Source: Jeotgalicoccus coquinae
GTDB taxonomy: Bacteria > Bacillota > Bacilli > Staphylococcales > Salinicoccaceae
Reading direction: 5' to 3'
Assembly (NCBI RefSeq): GCF_014207425.1
Contig: NZ_JACHFF010000002.1
Span: 370,148-434,147 of the forward strand
Length of the DNA: 64,000 nt
The translations under genes were made by a program, and so were the position numbers. A model generated the notes under the pieces. It was not told the origin of the DNA. It ran no database searches and saw only the letters and a program-made list of their open reading frames with translations. This document shows positions 17,384 through 25,812 of the stretch, one piece after another; within the stretch, counting starts at the first letter, position 1, and the number at the start of each line of letters is the position of its first letter.

Positions 17384-17422
17384 AAAAAGCTTTCTGTTCA
17401 AATAAGGCGGAAAGCTTTTTTA
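17384..17422 (+). terminator. Terminator after the SRPBCC-like gene
   Basis: The stem AAAAAGCTTTC / GAAAGCTTTTT has a 15-base loop and ends in a T-run. Confidence 0.8.
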
Positions 17423-17525
17423 ATATGAATATTTTACTGTAATTAAGGAATATACAAAGTACAATAGAGTAATCGCTTAGTACCGTGAACGAGCAGGAAA
17501 TAAGAAAAAGTAGAGGGATTTCAGA

Positions 17526-18422
17526 ATGAAGAAGAAACCAAAAGCTAAACAAAATGCACCGCGTCATGAAGAATGGACTGTGAGAGAACATACAGAAGTA
17601 CTCGAGTTTTTATTCAAAGTCATGCCGTCAAAAAGCCGTAATGCTGTTAAAGGTATTTTAAAACGCGGCCAGATTGTAGTTAACGACAAACCGACAACTC
17701 AGTTTGATGACAAATTGAAACCGGGAGATCATGTTCAAATACGTGCACGTGTGGCTTCGGCTTCCATAAAATTAAAAGGTGTGACAATACTTCACGAAGA
17801 TGATGATGTCATTGTGATTGATAAAGAAAGCGGACTGCTTTCAATGGGCTCGAAGCAGGAGCGGCAGATGACGGCTTACAAACAGCTGATGGACTACGTC
17901 CAGAGTATTCATCCGAAGAACCGTGTGTTTATCGTCCATCGACTGGACCGCGATACTTCGGGCGTAATGATTTTTGCGCGCAGTAAAATTGTTCAGCAGA
18001 AGCTGCAGAAGTCATGGACGGAAGCCGTGCAGGAACGTTCATATGTTGCACTGGTTGAAGGTATTGTTCAAAAAGGCGGCACGATTACATCATGGCTGAC
18101 AGAGGACAAGACATTCATGATGCATTCAAGTCCAAAGCCGAATAACGGACAGAAGGCAATTACACACTACAAAGTGCTGAAATCGAACCGCAGATTCTCG
18201 TTATTAAAAGTTAGTCTGGAAACCGGCCGTAAAAACCAGATACGTGTGCATATGCAGGAACTTGGTCATCCAATCGTCGGAGATAAGAAATACGGTTCAG
18301 AAATTAATGCGATTAACAGACTTGGACTTCATGCGAATGTAATTAAATTTACTCATCCGACTAGTGGTAAAGTCATGCGCTTTGAATCTGAAACACCATC
18401 ATCATTTACTAGAGGATTTTAA
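17526..18422 (+). CDS. RluA-family pseudouridine synthase (RluD-like)
   Basis: The 298-residue enzyme has an N-terminal S4-like RNA-binding domain (RNAVKGILKRGQIVVN, about residues 39-75) and a catalytic domain with the diagnostic HRLDRDTSG motif, catalytic Asp141, followed by RKNQIRVHMQ and GDKKYG. It converts uridines in 23S rRNA or tRNA to pseudouridine; the exact site cannot be told. AGAGGG precedes the ATG. The next gene begins 19 bases after the stop and is probably co-transcribed. Confidence 0.92.
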   Translation: MKKKPKAKQNAPRHEEWTVREHTEVLEFLFKVMPSKSRNAVKGILKRGQIVVNDKPTTQFDDKLKPGDHVQIRARVASASIKLKGVTILHEDDDVIVIDKESGLLSMGSKQERQMTAYKQLMDYVQSIHPKNRVFIVHRLDRDTSGVMIFARSKIVQQKLQKSWTEAVQERSYVALVEGIVQKGGTITSWLTEDKTFMMHSSPKPNNGQKAITHYKVLKSNRRFSLLKVSLETGRKNQIRVHMQELGHPIVGDKKYGSEINAINRLGLHANVIKFTHPTSGKVMRFESETPSSFTRGF

Positions 18423-18441
18423 GTAGAAAACGGGGTGGAGT

Positions 18442-18906
18442 ATGCAAATTTTCAGAGTGCACGAAAATCATAAGATAAGTGCGCAATTTTTAGATAATCG
18501 ACGGCTGTCTAAACAGGTGCTGGAAATGTATCAAATTATCCAGGTCTGTCTTGGAGAAATGAAAATTATTGAAACGAATACCCGTTATCTTACTCATCCG
18601 ATTGTGAAGTCTATTTATAATGAAGGATACCCTTATATACTAGATGCACATGCTTTGCTTAAAGAGCTGGATGAGGAGCATCAACGGCGTGGAGGGAAGC
18701 GCTCAATTGAATTCAGGAAGGATTTGTCTGCACTCAGTGAGATTGTTGAGGCGCACAAGATTAAGTTTAATCCCGAGCAAATTCCGCCTTTCTTCGTTTA
18801 CGGTGATGAAAAGTTATACGGTGAAGCAGTTTACGGACGTTATGAACAATTATTATTTGATAAATGGCGGCTGGATAAAATATCACCGCGCTGCAATATA
18901 AAATGA
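18442..18906 (+). CDS. Pyrimidine-dimer DNA glycosylase-like protein (T4 endonuclease V family)
   Basis: The 154-residue protein resembles the Pyr_excise/T4 endonuclease V-like family: N-terminal MQIFRVHENHKISAQFLDNRRLSKQ, then THPIVKSIYNEG and a C-terminal YGRYEQLLFDKW. Members with this N-terminal layout are annotated as pyrimidine dimer glycosylases that start repair of UV damage, though the similarity to DenV is remote. It is cytoplasmic, follows the RluA-type gene by 19 bases, and ends in a very strong terminator. Function is provisional. Confidence 0.6.
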   Translation: MQIFRVHENHKISAQFLDNRRLSKQVLEMYQIIQVCLGEMKIIETNTRYLTHPIVKSIYNEGYPYILDAHALLKELDEEHQRRGGKRSIEFRKDLSALSEIVEAHKIKFNPEQIPPFFVYGDEKLYGEAVYGRYEQLLFDKWRLDKISPRCNIK

Positions 18907-18907
18907 A

Positions 18908-18950
18908 ATCAGGCTCAGACTTTTTAAAAAAGTCTGAGCCTGATTATTTT
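18908..18950 (+). terminator. Strong terminator after the glycosylase-like gene
   Basis: ATCAGGCTCAGACTTTTT pairs with AAAAAGTCTGAGCCTGAT, then a T-run. It is one of the most stable hairpins in the window. Confidence 0.9.
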
Positions 18951-19394
18951 TATCTGAAATATTTTTTATCAGCGCGGGATTTGAATGCTGTATTTCAGTC
19001 ATGTTGGCAATATAAGTTTATAGTAGACAAAAACAGGGAATTATTTATGTAAAAATACACTAATGAAGGAGTTAAAACGCATTCATGTCCTGGAGATGTT
19101 TAATTTTACCATTATCCATGTTAGCATTATTAGTTGTTTAGAGCATATTTAACTATGCATCCCTTTGTCGTGCGATTCTATTCGCAATGAACCTATGTCC
19201 TGAAGTATTATTCAGACATTGTCTAACGTCACCGTTTTTATTTCATTTTTTTCTGGAGTGCACATGCACCTTCCATCTTTTTTCTCACAAAAAAGTAAAG
19301 TGTTAAAGAATCACCGATTATCTTATATAGAGACCTCTCTTTTATTTAGTGTGTCTTTATATGAGACATCACAATTTAATAAGGAGGATATTTC
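18951..19394 (+). other. 444-base leader region upstream of the BCCT gene, no gene seen
   Basis: No convincing reading frame lies here; the best is a 29-codon ATG frame at 19063-19152 with little support. Two small hairpins can be drawn: a bulged stem at 19195-19219 (ATGTCCTGAA / TTCAGACAT) and TGTCT/AGACA at 19352-19368 close to the ribosome binding site. A palindrome-like GTGCACATGCAC lies near 19258. The region may be a long 5' untranslated leader controlling an osmolyte transporter, but it matches no riboswitch I recognise. Confidence 0.4.
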
Positions 19395-21044
19395 ATGAGA
19401 AACAGAAAATCAACAGTAACCCCTGTATTCTATATTTCACTTGCTGTCGCATTTGTATTTATTTTATGGGGCGCGTTTTTCCCGGCGAATCTGGAAACTA
19501 TTTTAGGTTATATTAACAATTTTATTTCTAATGAACTCGGCTGGGTATATATGCTCGCAATGACGGGCTTTGTAATTTTTGCACTTTATCTTGTTATCAG
19601 TCCTTACGGTAAGATTCGTTTAGGTAAACAGGATGAAAAACCTCAGTACAGCTATTTCACATGGTTCTCGTTCCTGTTCACAGCAGGTATGGGTGTCGGA
19701 CTTGTATTTTACGGTGTAAATGAACCGCTGACACATTTCCACAACCCGCCGATTACAGAAGGCGGCACGGCACTTGCTCAGCAGGAAGCACTACAATATA
19801 CATTATTTCACTGGGGACTTCACCCATGGGCAGTATATGCAGTAGTTGGACTGGCACTGGCATATTTCAACTTCAGACACAACGCACCGCTGCTAATGAG
19901 TTCAGCACTATCACCATTAATCGGTGAAAGATCAAAAGGCTGGATGGGTACAACAGTTGACGTTATAGCAGTATTCGGTACAATTTTTGGTATTGCAACG
20001 TCGCTGGGTCTCGGTGCCACACAGATTACAGCAGGACTCAGCTACAGCTTTGACGCGATAGAAAATAATCTGCTGACACAGATGATAGTAGTTATTATTA
20101 TTACAATTGCATTTATCGCATCAGCAGCGACAGGGGTTAACAAAGGTATCCGTTACTTAAGTATGGGTAACGTTGTTATTGCGATTGCATTAATGATTTT
20201 CGTATTTGTATTTGGTTCTTCAGTATTAATGATTGAATCATTTATGACGAATACCGGAAACTATCTGCAAAACTTAGTTAGTATGACATTTAACATGAAC
20301 TCATTTGTTGGTGACAGAGGATTCCTGAACGACTGGACATTATTCTACTGGGCTTGGTGGATTGGCTGGGCTGCATTCGTCGGAAGCTTTATTGCACGTG
20401 TTTCACGAGGCAGAACAATCCGTGAATTCATCATCGGTGTAATGGGTGTTCCAGTATTATTCAGTGCAATCTGGTTCGCAATTTTTGGTGTTGCAGGTAT
20501 TGAAGCAGATAACCTTCTTGGCGGCGGACTGTACAGTCTGATAGAAACCCAAGGTAATGAAGTTGCATTATTCGCATTCCTTGAAAACTATCCGGCAGCA
20601 CCCCTAATTATGGGTATTGCGATATTACTGATTGCATCATTCTTTGTAACATCAGCGGACAGCGGTACTTTCGTACTGAGCATGCTGACAACAGGCGGTT
20701 CACTGAATCCTCCGCTTAAAGTTAAATTAATCTGGGGCGGTATCTTAGCTGGTACAGCAATGGTATTACTTGCTTCCGGTGGTTTAACAGCGCTTGAAAT
20801 GGCAATGCTGATTGCGGCATTCCCGTTCACCTTTATCGTGATTATGCTCGCAATATCACTGTACAAAGCATTGCGCAGTGAACACGGCATTATTCAGCTT
20901 GAGAAACAGCAGCTGATTTTTGAATCAAGTTACAGAGAAGATACACAAAAAGAACTGGAAGAAAAACGCGAGGCGTTTGAAGAAACACTTCCGGATGAAC
21001 AGCCGCCTGAAGTTGAAGCGGAAAGTAATGAACAAGATAAATAG
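19395..21044 (+). CDS. BCCT-family osmolyte transporter (OpuD/BetT-like)
   Basis: The 549-residue protein has twelve predicted membrane segments and the BCCT signatures: GMGVGLVFYGVNEPL in TM3 and a Trp-rich FYWAWWIGWAAFVGSF segment with the following RGRTIREF loop, which line the trimethylammonium-binding site. It would import glycine betaine, choline or a related compatible solute by Na+ symport under osmotic stress. A charged C-terminal tail of about 50 residues, rich in Glu and Lys, may act as an osmosensor. AGGAGG precedes the ATG. The 5' region is unusually long, which suggests regulation there. It is monocistronic. Confidence 0.93.
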   Translation: MRNRKSTVTPVFYISLAVAFVFILWGAFFPANLETILGYINNFISNELGWVYMLAMTGFVIFALYLVISPYGKIRLGKQDEKPQYSYFTWFSFLFTAGMGVGLVFYGVNEPLTHFHNPPITEGGTALAQQEALQYTLFHWGLHPWAVYAVVGLALAYFNFRHNAPLLMSSALSPLIGERSKGWMGTTVDVIAVFGTIFGIATSLGLGATQITAGLSYSFDAIENNLLTQMIVVIIITIAFIASAATGVNKGIRYLSMGNVVIAIALMIFVFVFGSSVLMIESFMTNTGNYLQNLVSMTFNMNSFVGDRGFLNDWTLFYWAWWIGWAAFVGSFIARVSRGRTIREFIIGVMGVPVLFSAIWFAIFGVAGIEADNLLGGGLYSLIETQGNEVALFAFLENYPAAPLIMGIAILLIASFFVTSADSGTFVLSMLTTGGSLNPPLKVKLIWGGILAGTAMVLLASGGLTALEMAMLIAAFPFTFIVIMLAISLYKALRSEHGIIQLEKQQLIFESSYREDTQKELEEKREAFEETLPDEQPPEVEAESNEQDK

Positions 21045-21056
21045 AATAACTGTATA

Positions 21057-21089
21057 AAAGGATGCCGGACTTGCCGGCATCCTTTTTTT
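21057..21089 (+). terminator. BCCT gene terminator
   Basis: AAAGGATGCCGG / CCGGCATCCTTTTT with a 4-base loop and a T-run. Confidence 0.9.
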
Positions 21090-21152
21090 AATGATTACTT
21101 ACCGGTGAAAACGGGCAAATACATGTATACGAATTTTTAGGAGGATATTGTT

Positions 21153-21665
21153 TTGAGAAAAGCAGCAGAAATTGAAATAACACCTCTGAAGCATTCCGAT
21201 GACGGCATGATACCAAATCATCCATATTATCCTTTGCTGCATTATAAAAATGTGATGGAAGAACAGGACGATATAGAAAAAATATTAAGTGATAATAACT
21301 GGCGTGGTATATGGAAAGGCGGCGTGGCATCTTTTCATCATTACCACAGCATCACGCATGAAGTAATTGTTGTAGACAGCGGCAGTGCCACACTGCATCT
21401 CGGCGGTGAAGAAGGTACGAAAGTTACAGTCGAAACAGGAGATGTCGCCGTTATCCCTGCAGGATTCGGTCATAAGAAAATTGACAGCAGTTCGGACTTT
21501 GCAGTGTACGGTGCGTATCCGGACGGCAAAGAATATGATTTCTGCTACGGTAAAAAGGAAGAACGCGAAGAAAAACTTAAAAATATAAGAAATGTGCCAA
21601 TGCCTGAAAACGATCCGGTATTTGGTGCTGACGGTCCTTTATTTGAATACTGGAAAGACTTATAG
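21153..21665 (+). CDS. Cupin-domain protein (YjlB-like)
   Basis: The 170-residue single-domain cupin has first-motif residues in FHHYHSITHEVIVV and second-motif residues in GDVAVIPAGFGHKKI, consistent with a metal-bound double-stranded beta helix. YjlB-type members are annotated only as cupins; the reaction is unknown. Translation starts at TTG (21153), 8 bases after a perfect AGGAGG. The next gene follows 27 bases after the stop and is probably co-transcribed. Confidence 0.82.
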   Translation: MRKAAEIEITPLKHSDDGMIPNHPYYPLLHYKNVMEEQDDIEKILSDNNWRGIWKGGVASFHHYHSITHEVIVVDSGSATLHLGGEEGTKVTVETGDVAVIPAGFGHKKIDSSSDFAVYGAYPDGKEYDFCYGKKEEREEKLKNIRNVPMPENDPVFGADGPLFEYWKDL

Positions 21666-21692
21666 ATTATCTGAAATATAAAGAGGAGTGTA

Positions 21693-22097
21693 ATGAACAT
21701 GGGGATATTTGATTTTCTGAAACAGGATGACGACAACAATGAAGCAGACGATAAGTCGCTGGAGCCTTATACGGAATTGTCGACGGGTCTCGATGACTAT
21801 CAAAACCCCACATGGGGACAGGTCGAAAGTGCAGTAAAAGATGTCACAGAAGAGGAAGACAGCTTTGCGACACTGGCATTTCACAATAGAGGACTCGAAG
21901 TAGATACTCTGCAGTGTATTAAATTTGAAGAAGGTTACACTATAGAAGCATTGCCGGCACAGGAATCCGAAAACTTTGGTATGATTTACCACCTCGACGG
22001 ATTAAGTTATGAAGAAACTGTAAAACGATTTGAAGAGTTTTATGAAACTCAGAAGGTTTCAGGATATAAAAATTTCTCCAAAGACAGCTTTGAATAA
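21693..22097 (+). CDS. Hypothetical acidic protein
   Basis: A 134-residue, strongly acidic cytoplasmic protein beginning MNMGIFDFLKQDDD. The N-terminal 30 residues are low-complexity Asp/Glu/Asn; the rest reads as a compact domain with LEVDTLQCIKFEEGYTIEAL and a C-terminal helix. It is reminiscent of small DUF or immunity-type proteins, but I do not recognise the family. AGGAG precedes two possible ATGs (21693 and 21699). It lies downstream of the cupin gene and ends in a strong terminator. Confidence 0.75.
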   Translation: MNMGIFDFLKQDDDNNEADDKSLEPYTELSTGLDDYQNPTWGQVESAVKDVTEEEDSFATLAFHNRGLEVDTLQCIKFEEGYTIEALPAQESENFGMIYHLDGLSYEETVKRFEEFYETQKVSGYKNFSKDSFE

Positions 22098-22133
22098 AAA
22101 AGACGGAAGCAGCAATGTGCTTCCGTCTTTTTA
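22096..22133 (+). terminator. Terminator after the acidic protein gene
   Basis: AAAAAGACGGAAGC / GCTTCCGTCTTTTT with an 8-base loop. Confidence 0.9.
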
Positions 22134-22141
22134 TGTGTGAT

Positions 22142-22234
22142 TTATACGATACCCTGAATTCTTAAAATGATTTCAGCAATAATCGCTGAACCCAAGTATG
22201 TACCGAGCAGTATAAACAGGTTAACTTCGGATGG
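22142..22234 (-). pseudogene. C-terminal scrap of a membrane protein gene
   Basis: On the minus strand, 30 sense codons ending in TAA encode a hydrophobic tail (FILLGTYLGSAIIAEIILRI) that reads like the last transmembrane helix of a transporter. A TAG lies immediately upstream in frame, and there is no start codon or ribosome binding site. This looks like the end of a gene otherwise deleted. The family cannot be identified, and chance hydrophobic coding cannot be ruled out. Confidence 0.45.
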
Positions 22235-22384
22235 CTATTTTTATTTAAAGTTTGAATAATGCCAAATTATAGGCTTAATCATTTACTAAGTCAAAATAAT
22301 CTGAAAATAAATTTGGGATACAAATCTTTATTCCTACTAAAATACTATGTATAATGATGTTAATTTAAAAATGGAGGAAAACTA

Positions 22385-23941
22385 ATGAAGAGATATCTAA
22401 TTTTATTGACCGCAGTCTTATTGAGCCTGCTTGCAGCTTGCACTGATGACAGCGAAACAGATGAAGATGCTGCAGATAATCAGGAAAGTACTGCGTCGGA
22501 TATAAGCATGAGCTTGCTTGCAACGCCAAATTCGATGGATCCCCATGCAGCGAATGATCAGCCATCTAACCATGTAAATGTAAATATCTATGAAAGACTG
22601 GTAGAATTTACGCCGGATCTTGAAATTGTACCGGGTCTCGCTGAGTCTTACGAACAGCTTGACGATAACACCTGGGAATTCTCTTTGAGAGAAGGAATAG
22701 AATTTCATGATGGTGAAGCATTTAATGCAGAAGCAGTAAAAACGAACCTTGACCGGGTGAGAGATGAAGAAGTTGGTTCGCCGGTAGCTTTTTTATTTGA
22801 GCTTATCGATGAAGTTGAAGTGATTGATGAATTTACAATACATATTAAAACCAAAAGTCCATTTGCTGCTTTACCGTCTCACCTGGCACATCCAGCGGGC
22901 GGAATGATCAGTCCGGCAGTAATTGAAGAAGACTATACAGAGGAAGAGTTATTAACAGCAGTACACAAAGAACCAATTGGGACAGGGCCTTTCCAGTTTG
23001 AAGAGATTTCTGAGGGAGAATATGTCACTCTGGTTAGAAATGAAAATTATTGGGGAGAGCCGGCTCAGGCAGCATCATTTACATTTAATGCTGTACCTGA
23101 AGATGCAACGAGAATTGCTGAATTAACCACAGGAAATGCAGATTTAATTTATCCATTAGATCCGAATGATTTTACACAGGTTAGTCAGCAGGAAGGCACG
23201 ATGGTAAATGAAACAGAAAGTGTTCGTATGGAGTACGTTGGCTTCAATACAGAAAAAGAGCCATTTAACGATCCAGCGCTCAGACAGGCAATTGCTCACG
23301 CAGTAAATAAAGAAGAGATTATTAATATTATGCTTGAAGGAAAGGCAGTTGTGGCGGATACACCGTTGAGTGCAGCTGTAAACGGACATAGCGATAATAT
23401 TGAAACAGTTGAATATGACCCGGATACAGCGAGAGAAATATTGGCAGACAACGGTTATGAAGATGGTTTCACAGCAGAAATTACTGTGCAGGATAGAACA
23501 GCGGCGGATATTGCGACCTATCTGCAGGAGGAGTTAAAAGAATTAAATATTGAATTGGAGATTTATCAAATTGATCCGGGAGCATTCCTGGATTACGTCG
23601 GCAATGGAGAACATGACATGTTTATAGGCGGCTGGGGAACTGTAACACTTGATGCAGATTACGGATTATTCCCCTTGTTCCATTCATCTAATATTGGGAC
23701 ATCAGGCAACCGGACTCATTTTTCTAATGATGAAGTAGATACATTATTAAGCAATGCGCGTTCAGAAATAGATGAAGAACGCCGTCTGGAATTATATGAA
23801 GAGGCACAGCAGATTATTATAGATGAAGCGCCTTTAATACCGCTTTATCATCCATACCTATTAGTTGGAATGAGCGATGAAGTGAAAGGTTATGCACAAC
23901 ATCCAGCAAGTTTCCATTTTTTAAAAGAAGTGAATAAATAG
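22385..23941 (+). CDS. Peptide-type ABC transporter substrate-binding lipoprotein (OppA/DppA family)
   Basis: The 518-residue SBP_bac_5-type protein has a lipoprotein signal (lipobox LAAC, Cys about residue 19), an acidic linker and a binding domain with the family's NIYERLVEF, FSLREGIEFHDGEAFNA and KSPFAALP features, plus FNTEKEPFNDPALRQAI near residue 295. It captures oligopeptides, dipeptides, glutathione or nickel complexes at the cell surface for an ABC importer. No permease or ATPase gene is adjacent and terminators bracket it, so it must share a permease encoded elsewhere. GGAGG precedes the ATG. Confidence 0.9.
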   Translation: MKRYLILLTAVLLSLLAACTDDSETDEDAADNQESTASDISMSLLATPNSMDPHAANDQPSNHVNVNIYERLVEFTPDLEIVPGLAESYEQLDDNTWEFSLREGIEFHDGEAFNAEAVKTNLDRVRDEEVGSPVAFLFELIDEVEVIDEFTIHIKTKSPFAALPSHLAHPAGGMISPAVIEEDYTEEELLTAVHKEPIGTGPFQFEEISEGEYVTLVRNENYWGEPAQAASFTFNAVPEDATRIAELTTGNADLIYPLDPNDFTQVSQQEGTMVNETESVRMEYVGFNTEKEPFNDPALRQAIAHAVNKEEIINIMLEGKAVVADTPLSAAVNGHSDNIETVEYDPDTAREILADNGYEDGFTAEITVQDRTAADIATYLQEELKELNIELEIYQIDPGAFLDYVGNGEHDMFIGGWGTVTLDADYGLFPLFHSSNIGTSGNRTHFSNDEVDTLLSNARSEIDEERRLELYEEAQQIIIDEAPLIPLYHPYLLVGMSDEVKGYAQHPASFHFLKEVNK

Positions 23942-23976
23942 AAAAACACCGAGGATAATATCCTCGGTGTTTTTAA
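23942..23976. terminator. Bidirectional terminator
   Basis: AAAAACACCGAGGATA / TATCCTCGGTGTTTTT lies between the lipoprotein gene and the convergent SAP-domain gene. Confidence 0.9.
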
Positions 23977-23981
23977 AACTG

Positions 23982-24869
23982 TTATAACCTCAGACTCTCA
24001 ATCATTTTTGTTTCTGCCTGCCCGCTCCCAATAATGTATCTGATAATGAACTGAGCCGCGAGTGTAATGTGTTTATTAGAATAAGGCAGTTTTTCTGAGT
24101 GGTCCAGCAGTTTATCGTACAGCTCATTAATCGTAAATTGTTTCATGAGTAACAAATTGCGATATTTCTCAATCGTGTAGTTATCGATATTAAAAAAAGA
24201 GTCTTGTTTCATACGAGCTTCAGGCTGCAGGTATCTCTGGATGGACTGCAATACAATCAGTATCGTGAACAGATTCAAGTGGCGCAGGCTGTTTTCAATA
24301 TCGTTCAATTCAGTGCTGTAGTATTCCGCCAGCAGATGATGACATTTCACCACATCATATTTATTAGATTTATCTATACCGGCAGCAATTTTCTCTTCAT
24401 GCAGTGCAATAATAATTTCAGAGTTGCTCATATCCGGATGTTTAAGATAAAAAGCGTAAGCTTCCTGAATAGTAACAGGGCCGTGAAGACTGATATAATT
24501 TATAAAAACAGTGTCATGAAGAAAAGTTTCAAGTGAATCATCGGCAACGTAAACACCTTCTAAATCAAGCTCAGTTAAATCAATAAATGCCTGATGCTCT
24601 TTGGCACGTTCAATTAACTCCTGCTTCGATCCGGAGACCTTAATGCCGGATTTTTTAAGTAAATTTTTTATAACAGGGACTGTAAATTTAGTCAGGGTGA
24701 AAAAAAGATCATGGGACTTTGCAACAGAGCCTGTTTCAATCAGTTGATTTAACAGCTGTTCTGGACTGCGGTTATATTCGGCTGTCCAAAAATTATGCTG
24801 CATTGCTTCCTGTTCGGTTTTGCCGTTTACATAATGCAGAAAGAGCACTTCAACAGCATCCAGATTCAT
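23982..24869 (-). CDS. SAP-domain protein of unknown function
   Basis: This 295-residue protein has a SAP-like helix-extended loop-helix motif at about residues 70-100 (LLKKSGIKVSGSKQELIERAKE spans it), a putative DNA- or RNA-binding module. The rest is predicted all-helical, without enzymatic motifs. SAP proteins of this kind occur in staphylococci and some phages, but no phage gene is near. The ATG reading MNLDAV is preferred to a GTG three codons upstream that sits inside the presumed ribosome binding site. Confidence 0.7.
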   Translation of the reverse strand: MNLDAVEVLFLHYVNGKTEQEAMQHNFWTAEYNRSPEQLLNQLIETGSVAKSHDLFFTLTKFTVPVIKNLLKKSGIKVSGSKQELIERAKEHQAFIDLTELDLEGVYVADDSLETFLHDTVFINYISLHGPVTIQEAYAFYLKHPDMSNSEIIIALHEEKIAAGIDKSNKYDVVKCHHLLAEYYSTELNDIENSLRHLNLFTILIVLQSIQRYLQPEARMKQDSFFNIDNYTIEKYRNLLLMKQFTINELYDKLLDHSEKLPYSNKHITLAAQFIIRYIIGSGQAETKMIESLRL

Positions 24870-24965
24870 TATTATCACATCCTGTACAAACGTACGTTCG
24901 TATTTTATTATAAATGAATGAGAGAAAGATGTCAGTTATTTACTATTTTAAAGAGGAGAAGAACA

Positions 24966-25322
24966 ATGGCCGAGCATAAAATTTATAAAATGAGTTTCAG
25001 TACAGTGTACCCGCTTTACATTAAAAAAGTTGAACGAAAAGGCAGAACGAAAGAAGAAGTGGATGAAATTATTCTTTGGCTGACGGGCTATTCACAGAGA
25101 GAGATGGAAGAACAGATTAAAAAAGAAGTAAACTTCGAAGAGTTCTTTGAACAGGCACCTGCACTGAATCCGGCAAGAAGAGAAGTAAAAGGTGTGATCT
25201 GCGGAATCAGAGTCGAAGAGATAGAAGAGCCGATGATGCAGGAAATCCGCTATATGGATAAGCTGATTGATGAACTGGCTAAGGGTAAGAAAATGGAGAA
25301 GATTTTAAGAACAGAGCAGTAG
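24966..25322 (+). CDS. DUF2200-family protein
   Basis: The 118-residue protein matches the DUF2200 layout: an N-terminal [32 protein letters not shown], then ILWLTGYS, and a [16 protein letters not shown] segment. Family members are small, cytoplasmic and uncharacterised. The ATG at 24966 follows AGAGGAG; upstream in-frame codons to 24918 have no site and are dropped. It lies just upstream of the Zur-controlled S14 gene but has no visible Zur box of its own. Confidence 0.85.
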   Translation: MAEHKIYKMSFSTVYPLYIKKVERKGRTKEEVDEIILWLTGYSQREMEEQIKKEVNFEEFFEQAPALNPARREVKGVICGIRVEEIEEPMMQEIRYMDKLIDELAKGKKMEKILRTEQ

Positions 25323-25324
25323 TA

Positions 25325-25353
25325 TTGAGATAAGACAATCTGCATGTTATATT
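25325..25353 (+). promoter_or_regulatory. rpsN2 promoter
   Basis: TTGAGA (25325-25330) and TATATT (25348-25353) are separated by 17 bases. The start point would fall inside the Zur box. Confidence 0.7.
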
Positions 25354-25355
25354 AT

Positions 25356-25376
25356 AAAGCGTAATAATTACGATTT
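25356..25376. promoter_or_regulatory. Zur box upstream of rpsN2
   Basis: CGTAATAATTACG at the centre, flanked by AAAG and ATTT, matches the Bacillus-type Zur operator (TCGTAATNATTACGA) with one change in the outer left arm. It covers the expected transcription start, so zinc-bound Zur would repress rpsN2 and zinc starvation would release it. Confidence 0.9.
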
Positions 25377-25396
25377 ATAATATAAGGAGAGTTGAT

Positions 25397-25666
25397 ATGG
25401 CAAAAAAATCAAAAGTAGCAAAAGAGTTAAAGCGGCAGGAAATGGTGGAACGATACAAAGATCTTAGAGCGGAAATGAAAGCAAACGGTGATTACGAAGG
25501 ATTAAGACAATTACCGAGAGATTCATCGCCAACAAGATTAACTAATAGATGCCAGCTGACAGGTCGCCCGAGAGGCGTCATCAGAGACTTCGGTCTGTCG
25601 CGAATTAAGTTCAGAGAACTTGCACATAAAGGACAGATCCCTGGTGTGAAAAAAGCGAGCTGGTAA
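25397..25666 (+). CDS. rpsN2: 30S ribosomal protein S14, zinc-independent paralogue
   Basis: The 89-residue S14 is the C-minus form: it lacks the two CxxC pairs of the 61-residue zinc form and has the longer N-terminal region ([23 protein letters not shown]). Conserved S14 features are present: [29 protein letters not shown] and the C-terminal [11 protein letters not shown]. Bacteria use this copy when zinc is scarce, freeing zinc from ribosomes. The upstream Zur box supports that role. It stands alone, away from the spc ribosomal operon. Confidence 0.96.
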   Translation: MAKKSKVAKELKRQEMVERYKDLRAEMKANGDYEGLRQLPRDSSPTRLTNRCQLTGRPRGVIRDFGLSRIKFRELAHKGQIPGVKKASW

Positions 25667-25669
25667 AAT

Positions 25670-25717
25670 AAAAAAGCTGTATGAACTGGAATAATATCCG
25701 GTTTATGCAGCTTTTTT
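25670..25717 (+). terminator. rpsN2 terminator
   Basis: AAAAAAGCTGTATGAACTGGA / TCCGGTTTATGCAGCTTTTTT (partly mismatched) with a T-run. Confidence 0.8.
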
Positions 25718-25812
25718 TATTTTGTTTTTCTTTAAAGAGTGAAAAAAATGATTTTAATGAAATATAATATTAGAATAATTGTAAGGACTAATCAAAGGGG
25801 GACAATTCTCAT

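Noticed and set aside
19063..19152. A 29-codon ATG frame before the BCCT gene
   Set aside because: It begins MKELKR but has no good ribosome binding site, no neighbour support and no recognisable similarity.
23982..24869. Prophage remnant because of the SAP domain
   Set aside because: No other phage-type gene or attachment repeat is nearby.
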